IMG/VR virus record: IMGVR_UViG_3300020176_000011
Coordinates: 16,085-80,084 of that record
Direction: 5' to 3' (one strand)
Origin: a virus
Length of the DNA: 64,000 bases
Positions 24,044 to 31,902 of this stretch are shown piece after piece. The notes beneath the pieces were generated by a model, which worked only from the letters and a program-made list of their open reading frames with translations, had not been told where the DNA came from and made no database searches. The first letter of the stretch is position 1, and each line of letters starts with the position of its first letter. A program made the position numbers and the translations under genes.

Positions 24044-25228
24044 TTAGGCGGCGAAGTTCAGGATGGAGCGGGTGTCCGCGAACGCCAGCTTGTAGCCGGT
24101 GTTCTCGGTACGAACGTAGGTGATCACCTGGTTCTGGATCGACGCCTCGGACTCCGAGATGTTGGAACCGGCCTCGACCAGTTCCTCCAGCGTCTCGCCC
24201 TTGCTGATGCCGATCAGCTTGCCGGTCGGAGCCTGCGAGCTGATGGCGAAGGACACGTTCTGGTCGAAGCCGAACTTGGAGAAGTTGAACTTCGGACCGA
24301 TGCCGCGCTGCGCCGCGAAGTCCGCCACGTTCGGGCCGATGGCAGTCACCGGCATGAACAGGAAGAGGAACTCCAGGTAGGCAGCGAAGTTGCCGACCAC
24401 CGTGTCGACGGGCACGCCCGCCTGCGCGCGAGAGATCAGCCAGGACAGCATCGGCTTGTACTGCAGCTTGCCGGACTGGCCCGAGTCGTAGCCCGTGAGC
24501 GTCGACTGGGCGACCACCGGAGCAGCGGCATTCACGCCGTCGCCGTTGATCAGGATGCCGGTGGCAGCCGACATCTTGGACATCTCCAGCTCGCGCGCCA
24601 CGCGATTGGCGAACGGGGTCAGGATGTCCAGACGGACCCGACGATTGAACTCGTAGGTCGTCCGGTAGCCCGAACCGTGCTTGAAGATGCCGACCGAGGT
24701 CTGCGAGGTGCGCAGCGACCGGACCGGGATGCGAGCGCCTTCCGCGATGGTGTAGGTACCACGGTCGCCGCTGTCATCCAGCACCACGGTGCTGATCAGC
24801 TCGGTGCCGTTGATCGTGCGGCTGACCGCGACGATGTCGGACACCTTCTCGATGTTCTGCTGGCGGTTGTTCCAGCGGAGCATGTCGTCGATCACCTCGG
24901 GGAACATGGCGCGGGTGCCGGGGAAACGCTGGAACGTCTCGCCAGCGGCCTGCAGGATCACGCCCTCCTCGTAGGCATTCTTGAACGGCAGGTTGAGGTA
25001 GGCGAGAGCCGCCTCGTAGCCGTTCAGGCCGACGAACTTCTGGTCGCCCTCGTTCGGATTGATCGCGAGGGTGAGGTAGTCGCGGACGGACACGCCGAAC
25101 TCGGCGGCCGTCTTGACCAGGCGCTTGCCCGCTTCCTTCGAAGCCCCATCGGACTCCGCGCGCAGCGGATCGAGGATCGTGGCGGCCGATACCCGCTTGA
25201 TCTCGGTCAGTGAACGAATATCGGTCAT
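24044..25228 (-). CDS. Major capsid protein
   Basis: A 394-residue protein placed between a decoration-like gene and the connector genes. It has own GGGAG and a terminator behind it. The central segment (RTTYEFNRRVRLDILTPFANRVARELEMSKM) is the long spine-helix type region seen in HK97-fold capsid proteins with a preceding E-loop-like region. The C-terminal part (TYVRTENTGYKLAFADTR) fits the P-domain end. Fold assignment is inferred from pattern and gene order. Confidence 0.85.
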   Translation of the reverse strand: MTDIRSLTEIKRVSAATILDPLRAESDGASKEAGKRLVKTAAEFGVSVRDYLTLAINPNEGDQKFVGLNGYEAALAYLNLPFKNAYEEGVILQAAGETFQRFPGTRAMFPEVIDDMLRWNNRQQNIEKVSDIVAVSRTINGTELISTVVLDDSGDRGTYTIAEGARIPVRSLRTSQTSVGIFKHGSGYRTTYEFNRRVRLDILTPFANRVARELEMSKMSAATGILINGDGVNAAAPVVAQSTLTGYDSGQSGKLQYKPMLSWLISRAQAGVPVDTVVGNFAAYLEFLFLFMPVTAIGPNVADFAAQRGIGPKFNFSKFGFDQNVSFAISSQAPTGKLIGISKGETLEELVEAGSNISESEASIQNQVITYVRTENTGYKLAFADTRSILNFAA

Positions 25229-25270
25229 AACAATCTCCCTGAGAAAACGCTGTGCGTGTTGAGTTGAGGG

Positions 25271-25684
25271 TTACTGAACCTTGAGGGCGATGGCCTTGGT
25301 GCCGACCACCTCCATGACTCGCACGACCGGGACACCGGCCACGGGAGCCACGTTCTTGACTTCGCCGCTGCCCGCGCCGACGAGGGTCGAGCCGACCGCG
25401 ACGACGAAGGTCGACGTCAGGCCCGCCTTGATCGGCAGTTCATTGGCGAAGTGGAACGCTGCGGTACCGACCACGACACCTTCCTGGACGCGGTTCTCGA
25501 ACGTTTCGAGGCGCGCGTGGATGGGGTCGCCGTCACCGGCCAGCTTGAAGGTGTTGGCCGCCGTCGTATCCTGCGTGAGGGCCTTGCCCACATCCGCAGC
25601 CGTGACAGAACCGGAGAGGAGTACCGTGAACTGGTACGCCTCCATGAAGTAGCCCTTGAAAGTGACGCCCTGACCGATCGGCAT
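25271..25684 (-). CDS. Capsid decoration-like protein
   Basis: A 137-residue beta-rich protein located between the scaffold/protease and the major capsid gene, the usual place of decoration proteins. The content is Val/Ala/Gly/Thr-rich (VTAADVGKALTQDTTAANTF) as in DUF2190-type capsid decoration proteins. AGGAGG sits at ideal spacing before ATG 25684, pointing to high expression. Confidence 0.6.
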   Translation of the reverse strand: MPIGQGVTFKGYFMEAYQFTVLLSGSVTAADVGKALTQDTTAANTFKLAGDGDPIHARLETFENRVQEGVVVGTAAFHFANELPIKAGLTSTFVVAVGSTLVGAGSGEVKNVAPVAGVPVVRVMEVVGTKAIALKVQ

Positions 25685-25723
25685 GGTAGCCTCCTATTTC
25701 GAGTGTTTGACTTGCTGCAGGAC

Positions 25724-26179
25724 TTACTTCGACGTCTTGAAGGCGTCGAGGCGAGCCTGCGTCTGAGCCTGCGTCTGGCCCTGGTTGGCGACACCGCCCG
25801 CCGGGATCAGCTTGTGGACCGAGTCGGTCGTGGCCTTGAGAGCAGCCACCAGACCCTTGACGTCGGCCGGGATGTCCTTGTCTTCCAGCGGCTTGCCGAG
25901 GGCGACGGAGGCCGCCTTCAGCTGCTCGGTCAGGAACACCTTCGTCTCGTCGACCTCGGCGGTGAGCGCCGTGTTGGCGGCGGTCAGCGTCTCGACCTGC
26001 TTGGCCGGACCCGTCTGGGCCGCTTCCAGTTCCTTGACGCGGGCCTCGGACGCCGTCAGGCGGGCCGTGAGGTCCGTGTTGGTCGCCGTCAGGCTGGTGT
26101 TGGCCGCCTTCAGGGTCGCATTCTCGGAGGCCGAAGCGGTGAGATCGGTGACCAGCTTGTTGAAATCGGGGACAGACAT
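25724..26179 (-). CDS. Nested scaffold protein from internal start
   Basis: An in-frame ATG at 26179 (MSVPDFNKLVTDL...) lies exactly at the protease-scaffold boundary and is preceded by GAAGGA at 7-base spacing. It would make a 151-residue scaffold-only product, as Nu3 is made from inside lambda gene C. The start is inferred from the binding site and domain boundary. Confidence 0.55.
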   Translation of the reverse strand: MSVPDFNKLVTDLTASASENATLKAANTSLTATNTDLTARLTASEARVKELEAAQTGPAKQVETLTAANTALTAEVDETKVFLTEQLKAASVALGKPLEDKDIPADVKGLVAALKATTDSVHKLIPAGGVANQGQTQAQTQARLDAFKTSK

Positions 26180-26878
26180 GGCTTCATCCTTCACAGTAGC
26201 AAATAGGGTGGTCGCATCCGGCACTTTTCCGGTGGCTGCCAACTTCTGATAGTCGTCGGCACCGAGTAGAGCCTTTGTACGACCGACGATCTTGGGCTTA
26301 TCGGCTGCACCAGCGGAAACTAGACTAAGCTCCATCCAGCGGTCAAGGCCTTTTAGTTGAACATGCACGCCATCCTTGCCGATGGTGTGGTCGTTCTCAC
26401 AGACCTGATCGAAGAAGTTCATCATCGTCGCTTTGTCACTCGCGTAGTCGAAGCCACACGCGGAACAAAGGATGTGCTTGGGACGGACTCCAACGGACAC
26501 TTCGTCGATCACACCCGTGTCCAGCTTGGAAATCAGGTCGACCTCGGTGAGCGGCAGATAGAACTGAGCCCGCAGCTCGGGCTGGCCCATCTCGTCGGCA
26601 GTGATACCGGCGTAGAAGGTCTTGCCGACCGGATGTTCCATGCCCTGAAGGTGCATGTTGTGGAGCGGCACGCCGCCCTTGGCCGGAACACCGGCCATCT
26701 CGGCGAGCAGGCTCGCGTCGATCACACCCTTGTGGAAGATCGAACCACGCTTGCTGAGCGGACGAGTATTGGCGGCGATGGTTTCGAACACCGCGATCTT
26801 CGTCACATCGATCTCGGACCCGGCCGCCGCATGAATGCGAGCCTGGATCTCATCGGTCATTTCGAGACGCTTTGCCAT
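25724..26878 (-). CDS. Prohead protease-scaffold fusion
   Basis: The 384-residue product has an N-terminal serine protease region. Candidate catalytic residues are His73/His76 in PLHNMHLQGMEHP and Ser128 in DEVSVGVRP, the ExS pattern of HK97-type prohead proteases. A CSACGFDY element with a downstream CENDH may bind zinc. From about residue 230 the protein becomes Ala/Thr/Glu-rich coiled coil (to about 345), typical of a scaffold. Similar fusions exist in lambda (C with nested Nu3). The protein should guide capsid assembly and then cleave itself out. Confidence 0.8.
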   Translation of the reverse strand: MAKRLEMTDEIQARIHAAAGSEIDVTKIAVFETIAANTRPLSKRGSIFHKGVIDASLLAEMAGVPAKGGVPLHNMHLQGMEHPVGKTFYAGITADEMGQPELRAQFYLPLTEVDLISKLDTGVIDEVSVGVRPKHILCSACGFDYASDKATMMNFFDQVCENDHTIGKDGVHVQLKGLDRWMELSLVSAGAADKPKIVGRTKALLGADDYQKLAATGKVPDATTLFATVKDEAMSVPDFNKLVTDLTASASENATLKAANTSLTATNTDLTARLTASEARVKELEAAQTGPAKQVETLTAANTALTAEVDETKVFLTEQLKAASVALGKPLEDKDIPADVKGLVAALKATTDSVHKLIPAGGVANQGQTQAQTQARLDAFKTSK

Positions 26879-26887
26879 GATGACCTC

Positions 26888-28393
26888 TTACTTGGCTTTG
26901 TCGGTGCGTGCAACATTTGGTTTCGGAGTGGACTTGCTCTTCGCCGCTTTGCTGCTGGAGTTCGGAGTGACGGCTCGACCCATCGGATCGGCGTTGGGAC
27001 TTGCATTGCTGGCGGTCGAGCTGCCCGATCCAGCCGTCATGAAGCCGGTGCCCGACAGTTCGTCGATCCCGTCCGGCTTCGGTCGACCGAACATTTCCAG
27101 GTGGAACTCATTGTCCGTGATCGCACCGATGGACAGGAGTTCGAGCAGACGCTGCTGCTTCATCAGACGCTGGGGTTCGAGTTCGAGTTCCGAGCGCAGC
27201 TCGACCTTCTCAAACTCGACGTCGACGTATCCGTTGAAGCCCTGAAGCCGCATCATCAGCGTGAGGATGTTGCCGTACAACTCGGCGATGGGCTCGTTCA
27301 GACTATCTGCATTGAAGGCGAAGATAGTCGCCTCGACCGAGGCGGTGTTCACGCCACTGTCGCCACGACCGATCAGGGTGGCCATGACCTTCAGGGCCGC
27401 TTGGTTCTGACCATTCAGCACCTCGATCACGCTGTCGATGTTGATCGACATGCCCGGCGCGTCGGCATTCAGCGTCGTGGCCTCGACCGCGTCCGTGCTG
27501 ACGAAGCTCTCGTCGACCCGCAGTCCGGCGATCTTGGCGCGAATTTCGCTGAACCGGTCGTTGACGTAGGTCTTCAGCTTGGCGTTGTCGATCTTCACAT
27601 CGGGCGGGGCCGACTTGATGATGACCTCTTCCAGCACCTTAATATGCAGGCGCGGATAGCCCGAAACCTGCATGATCCGGTAGAGATCATTCACGATCTG
27701 CGTGCGCGCGGCGACCGTGTTGATCACCGATACGAACGGCGAGTAGGTGTAGATGTTGGTCGGGTCCTTGCGGAACCACGTCATGAAGAAGGTCGGGATG
27801 TCCAGGCTGATGCTCTGCTGACTGCCCGGCACGGCCTGTGCAGGCTTGTACTGGCCCGGCGTACTCTCGACCCACTCCAGCGACTTCGGATCCACCAGAC
27901 GGATCTCGGTCGGCAGCAGGTTCTTGTTGACCACCAGTTCCGCGCCGCACCCGCCGCGCATCAGGATCATGTAGCGAATCTGCTCGCTCAGACCGTACAG
28001 GCTCTGGTTGATCTGGAAGCCCAAGGTGTAGTCATTGCGGCCAGTCATGAACTGCAGGAGCTGCATCAGCTGGGTCTGGCCCTTGGAGTCGAGCTGACCC
28101 TTCTGGTCATAGACCAGCATCTTGAGCTTCTGGTTCGCGACCGTGAGGTAGGAGTTCACGGCGGCCGAGACGTCCGGATCGAACTTGATCAGCTTCTGCA
28201 GCAAGTCTTGGCTGCTGGCAGTTGACCGCTCGGTCAGGAGGTCTTCAATATGGTCCCGGTAGGCGGGCGCGGAGAGGACTTGACCGGCGTTCGAGGGGTT
28301 GAACGTTCCGGTAGCCGACACGCCAGTAGGATTGCCCTTACCCTTCGGTAGGACAAAGCCTAGGACGTCGGTGAGTTTGGAAAGGGCGGCCAT
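26888..28393 (-). CDS. Portal protein
   Basis: A 501-residue protein between the terminase/HNH genes and the protease. The mid region (SLYGLSEQIRYMILMRGGCGAELV, VDPKSLEWVE, SPFVSVINTVAARTQIVNDLYR) follows portal architecture: wing, stem helices and the long alpha helix. The C-terminal 60 residues are Ser/Pro/Lys-rich and disordered. It forms the dodecameric vertex through which DNA enters. A weak GGGATG precedes the ATG; translation may be coupled to the HNH gene, which overlaps by 34 bases. Confidence 0.88.
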   Translation of the reverse strand: MAALSKLTDVLGFVLPKGKGNPTGVSATGTFNPSNAGQVLSAPAYRDHIEDLLTERSTASSQDLLQKLIKFDPDVSAAVNSYLTVANQKLKMLVYDQKGQLDSKGQTQLMQLLQFMTGRNDYTLGFQINQSLYGLSEQIRYMILMRGGCGAELVVNKNLLPTEIRLVDPKSLEWVESTPGQYKPAQAVPGSQQSISLDIPTFFMTWFRKDPTNIYTYSPFVSVINTVAARTQIVNDLYRIMQVSGYPRLHIKVLEEVIIKSAPPDVKIDNAKLKTYVNDRFSEIRAKIAGLRVDESFVSTDAVEATTLNADAPGMSINIDSVIEVLNGQNQAALKVMATLIGRGDSGVNTASVEATIFAFNADSLNEPIAELYGNILTLMMRLQGFNGYVDVEFEKVELRSELELEPQRLMKQQRLLELLSIGAITDNEFHLEMFGRPKPDGIDELSGTGFMTAGSGSSTASNASPNADPMGRAVTPNSSSKAAKSKSTPKPNVARTDKAK

Positions 28394-28926
28394 CTATCAT
28401 CCCGAATGTCTGAGTCGTTGTAACCGTTTTGCACGAGCTTCGGCAACGGCTTTGTTTCCGGGCACTTGTTGCTCTTCTCCAAATTGGCCCTGCGAGGAAG
28501 GATTTGTAGATTAGCCGTTACGTGAAGTCCACAACTCTTCTTTCCTTTCAACGGGTAAACATGGTCAACCTGATGTTTGACCTTTGTGTTCTTCGAAATG
28601 ATTCGAGCCAGCCAGTAGAAGGCGAGAATGCCCTCGCGCTCTTGCCAGCCGTCTACGCCTCTCCTCGCGCGCATCGCCGCTCGGCGTTCGGCCGCCCAGA
28701 TTACGGCGTCAGGGTTCTTCGCCAGCCAGCGTTGACCTCTCGCGCGATGTTTTGCGACGTGCAACTTATCGTAGGCTGTTCTGTTGTTTGAAAGACACAC
28801 GACACAAGTGCTGTTTGAAACCATGCGGGCAGCAACATGTCCCCTAACGCAGGGTTTGCCGGTGTAGTATGTCTTCAATCCTTGAGCTAAGGCTTCCTTC
28901 TTGGATACCTTAGCCGAGTGGTCCAT
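28360..28926 (-). CDS. HNH endonuclease
   Basis: A 188-residue protein with cysteines that could bind zinc (Cys26, Cys41, Cys44) and a C-terminal HNH core: His118, Asp121-His122 in KHQVDHVYPL, Asn139 in VTANLQIL, then RRANLEKSNK. It overlaps the terminase stop by 17 bases and the portal start by 34. Small HNH enzymes near the terminase can assist packaging cleavage in some phages; others are homing endonucleases. The tight overlaps argue for an established role rather than a recent insertion, but both remain possible. Confidence 0.82.
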   Translation of the reverse strand: MDHSAKVSKKEALAQGLKTYYTGKPCVRGHVAARMVSNSTCVVCLSNNRTAYDKLHVAKHRARGQRWLAKNPDAVIWAAERRAAMRARRGVDGWQEREGILAFYWLARIISKNTKVKHQVDHVYPLKGKKSCGLHVTANLQILPRRANLEKSNKCPETKPLPKLVQNGYNDSDIRDDRWPPFPNSPTS

Positions 28927-30646
28927 TTGATGCGTTCTTCTTCGGCTTGTTGAACTGAATCATTTGGTGTTGAGCCATTTCAGCAGATCCAAACAGAATG
29001 TTCGAGCGCAGGTCTTGATCTTCGGCGAGGTCGACGATCTCCCGCACACGCGGTGCAATCAGCACATACGCGATAGCATGGAAGAAGTGATCCGATCCAG
29101 AGAGCTTCTTCCAGACCGCCGCCTTCTCGGGCTCTTCCTCACGCACCATGTCGCGCAGATGCTCGATCAGGGTGTAGTCGTAGGTCGTGTAGCCGCTGAT
29201 TGTCAGCTCCTGGCGCTTGATGCTGCCGAAGACGCGGTCGAGCGCCATGGTGCGGTCGATCTGGCAGTGGTCGGCATGGGTCTTCTCGGGCACCTTGACG
29301 ACGCTGATTTCCTTCGTGCCAGTGTACTGGACCGGCATGATCCGACCCTTCGTGACGTCCCGCATCTCGTCGGCGGTCGGCGTATAGGGCAGTCGGTCGA
29401 TGCAGCCGCCGACGATGTTGAACTCGGACATGAACCGCTCAACCGTCTCGCGCAGTCGGACGTAGGGCACGACGGCGCAGTGGAAGATCTGCAGGTTCGA
29501 GTAGCTGGAGCCGGTGGCCAGTACGATGTGGCAGGCGATGCCGACGTCGATTCCGATCCAGACCTGAGACGACTTCGTCACGTTCGGCTGGCCCGGTGAC
29601 TTGAGGACACGCTTGATCTGCTCGACCGTCAGGCGCTCGTCCGCTCCCGTGAAGGCCTGTCCCAGCACGGTGTTGTGGAAGCGACGGATGGCCTCACGGC
29701 GTCGGTAGTTCAGCAGCTGCGTGACGATGTAGCTCGGTGGCAGCCGGTTGGTGGAGAAGGGCGTGATCCGGTAGCCGCGTGCGTGAGCCCGGCTCGGGAA
29801 CTTGGACACCCACTGTCGATTGTCCTCGCGACCGAGGTCGAGCGGGTTCTCGCATCGCTCGCACATCACGAAGGCGTTCACGATGTCGAGGCTCTGAGCG
29901 ATCTTGTCGTCGATCTCGGTGAGGTCTTCGATATGGTCGGGCAGACCCGGCAGGTTGATCCACTTCCGCTCGAACATCGGCGACTGCCAGTGGCCGCAGG
30001 AGTCGCATTTGACCAGGAACTCGTGCTGGTCGGACTGCTCGTAGGACAGATCGATGCCATAGCTGTGGAAGGTCGGAGTCGAGAAACGCTGGTTGATCTT
30101 ATAGGACGAGTTCTGCAGGCGCGAGTTGAACAGCGCCAGCATCTCCTGGTCGGTGAGGTCGACCTCGTCGTTCATGACCATGTCGGCTGAGATCGAGGTG
30201 GCGTCACCTTCCGACGCGCCGGTCAGGTAGAGCCAGCTGTCGCGCAGCTGCACGATGTCTCGGCTGCGGACCATCTTCTCACCCTTGCGAGGGAAGAAGA
30301 CCTGGTCCTTCTGGATGATCGGCTGCACGCGGCCCTGCGAGACGCGCTTGAACATGTCGTCGTCCGGCATGGTGTAGATCGCCGTCATGCCATTATTTCG
30401 CATGAGCCATGCCAGAATCTTCCGGATTTGGATCTCGGTCATGCCCACCTGGGACGGTTTGATCACGTCCATGTTCGGGTGCATGTCGTCGGCGATAGCG
30501 CGCTGGAACGGGTAGCGAGCGAAGGAGAATGGGCGGCCATTGAGCTTGGTGTTGGCGACGATCCAATCGCTCACGCTCATCTCTGCCTTGTCATGGGCAT
30601 ATCGATTCTGCAGCAGAGCCAGGAATTCCGCACTGTACTTGTTCAC
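28910..30646 (-). CDS. terL: Terminase large subunit, lambda gpA-like
   Basis: A 578-residue packaging motor. The ATPase domain has a Walker A variant (KPSQVGMTE, residues 63-71) and Walker B VMNDEVD (Asp160-Glu161). A zinc ribbon follows, formed by CDSC (about 218) and CERC (about 262). The nuclease domain begins at IGIDVG (about 380) with an acidic residue in GGCIDRLP. The overall form is GpA-like rather than T4-like. The start is GTG 30646 with AAGGGG upstream. No separate small subunit lies beside it on this strand; gene 30845-31411, across the divergent region, is a possible partner. Confidence 0.93.
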   Translation of the reverse strand: MNKYSAEFLALLQNRYAHDKAEMSVSDWIVANTKLNGRPFSFARYPFQRAIADDMHPNMDVIKPSQVGMTEIQIRKILAWLMRNNGMTAIYTMPDDDMFKRVSQGRVQPIIQKDQVFFPRKGEKMVRSRDIVQLRDSWLYLTGASEGDATSISADMVMNDEVDLTDQEMLALFNSRLQNSSYKINQRFSTPTFHSYGIDLSYEQSDQHEFLVKCDSCGHWQSPMFERKWINLPGLPDHIEDLTEIDDKIAQSLDIVNAFVMCERCENPLDLGREDNRQWVSKFPSRAHARGYRITPFSTNRLPPSYIVTQLLNYRRREAIRRFHNTVLGQAFTGADERLTVEQIKRVLKSPGQPNVTKSSQVWIGIDVGIACHIVLATGSSYSNLQIFHCAVVPYVRLRETVERFMSEFNIVGGCIDRLPYTPTADEMRDVTKGRIMPVQYTGTKEISVVKVPEKTHADHCQIDRTMALDRVFGSIKRQELTISGYTTYDYTLIEHLRDMVREEEPEKAAVWKKLSGSDHFFHAIAYVLIAPRVREIVDLAEDQDLRSNILFGSAEMAQHQMIQFNKPKKNASNGPLG

Positions 30647-30664
30647 GCTGTACCCCTTGGCATT

Positions 30665-30696
30665 GGGCGGCGAACTGCCGGACCAGTTCGCCGCCC
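30665..30696. other. Strong hairpin in the divergent region
   Basis: A perfect 13-bp stem (GGGCGGCGAACTG with its complement) with loop CCGGAC lies 19 bases upstream of the terminase start. On the minus strand it would sit in the 5' leader of the virion transcript; it has no T-run. Confidence 0.55.
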
Positions 30697-30786
30697 TGCC
30701 GCCCCTGCCTCACACCCACGGCGCTTTCTACGGCGCGACTGCGATAAAAGCAAGCGACCAAGCGCCTTTCAATTTTTCACTTTGTC

Positions 30787-30814
30787 CTTGCAATAGTTTT
30801 CTACAGTGTATAAA
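30787..30814 (+). promoter_or_regulatory. Candidate promoter for the rightward operon
   Basis: CTTGCA (30787-30792) and TATAAA (30809-30814) are 16 bases apart, close to the alphaproteobacterial housekeeping pattern. They lie 31 bases before the chosen start at 30845. The upstream 14-mer GACCAAGCGCCTTT at 30756-30769 recurs at 37049-37062. Confidence 0.45.
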
Positions 30815-30844
30815 AGTTCGCTCCCAACGCAATTCGAGGCACCC

Positions 30845-31411
30845 GTGGATTACCATTTTCCCAGTATTCCCAATGACATAGCAGGCCAATTCGGCCTCAT
30901 GTTGATGATCGCCAAGGACAAGCCGGACTACTTCGACGCGCCGAACTGTCCGTATCCCGACGCTCTCAAGACGCTCCTCAAGGAGCTGACGGCCCCGAAG
31001 CCGGTCGCGCCCCCGGCCATCGTGAGCGTCGATCCGGTCCTTCCCGAGGACAAGTGGGTCACTCTGGAGCGGGAAGCGAAGAAGGTCTTCGACGATCTGA
31101 AGGCCTCCTACCCCGACATTCAGGTCCAGGACGTCGCCGAACGCATGTCGTTCTTCCGCACTGCGACGTCCTTGCTGGAGAAGCTGGTCGGCCTCCAGGA
31201 ACGTGCGGTCGGTTTGAAGCAGATGTCGGAGTTCCAGAACACCATCATCCAGTTCTTGGACGAGATCTGCGACAACAATCAGAAGACCATTCTCATGGAA
31301 CGAATCAAGGCCCTACAGTTGAGCGAAGGAGCGAACCGTGTCATCCAAGAAGACAAACCTGTGGTCAAAGCTAAGTCGGCATCTCAAGATCGTGGTGGCG
31401 AACCCGACTGA
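30845..31411 (+). CDS. Helical protein, possible terminase small subunit
   Basis: The start GTG 30845 has GAGG 5 bases upstream, and the longer in-frame GTG at 30806 would overlap the candidate promoter. The 188-residue product is mainly helical, with a coiled-coil-like C-terminal half (FFRTATSLLEKLVGLQERAV). Its position next to the terminase across the divergent promoter and its size would suit a small terminase subunit, but I see no clear helix-turn-helix. It is the first gene of the rightward transcript. Function uncertain. Confidence 0.6.
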   Translation: MDYHFPSIPNDIAGQFGLMLMIAKDKPDYFDAPNCPYPDALKTLLKELTAPKPVAPPAIVSVDPVLPEDKWVTLEREAKKVFDDLKASYPDIQVQDVAERMSFFRTATSLLEKLVGLQERAVGLKQMSEFQNTIIQFLDEICDNNQKTILMERIKALQLSEGANRVIQEDKPVVKAKSASQDRGGEPD

Positions 31412-31892
31412 CTTTGAGCCCAGTCAGTTCTTCGCACTCGGACTGCTCGAATTCTCCGAGTGGCCGCAGGAGCTTCTGGTCGCCCACTGGTTCTGGGACG
31501 GCAGCGGCAGCGAGGAACACCCGACCGTCCGCGTCGGCAAGGAGATCCACACGGTCCGCCGGGTTCTCTACTGCCTGACGGCCAACGATCCCGAGCCTCG
31601 GAAGGGCGTCTACTTCAAGGTCCACTGCAACGCAGTCGGCTGCGTGAACCCCAGCCACTTCCATCCGGAAGCAAAGAAGGGTTTCACACTCAATCCGGAC
31701 ACTCCCGTCTACAAGGAAGCCGTGGTTGAGCCGAACGATCTGGAGGATTTGGCTCAGGAGTTGATGGGTATCGTCGCAATGCGAGAGCCCGAGAGCTTCA
31801 AAGAGCTGATGAGTCGAGATTTCGTCAAGGAATTCACCGAAGATCAGGTTCGAGCAGCTCTCAAGTTCGCCGAACTCCCCGTACCCGCCTAG
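31338..31892 (+). CDS. HNH-like zinc protein
   Basis: The 184-residue product starts at GTG 31338, with GAAGGAG 6 bases upstream, and overlaps the previous gene by 74 bases. Residues around 95-115 (VHCNAVGCVNPSHFHP) match the CxxxxCVNPxH pattern of HNH_3-type nucleases. The preceding segment (HTVRRVLYCLTAN) also fits this family's N-terminal part. It may be a free-standing HNH enzyme or a degenerate one used as a DNA-binding protein. It lies directly before the primase-helicase. Confidence 0.62.
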   Translation: MSSKKTNLWSKLSRHLKIVVANPTDFEPSQFFALGLLEFSEWPQELLVAHWFWDGSGSEEHPTVRVGKEIHTVRRVLYCLTANDPEPRKGVYFKVHCNAVGCVNPSHFHPEAKKGFTLNPDTPVYKEAVVEPNDLEDLAQELMGIVAMREPESFKELMSRDFVKEFTEDQVRAALKFAELPVPA

Positions 31893-31902
31893 GACAATCA
31901 TC

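Noticed and set aside
26357-28225. A 622-codon rightward open frame
   Set aside because: Antisense shadow of the portal and protease genes; it crosses several real gene boundaries.
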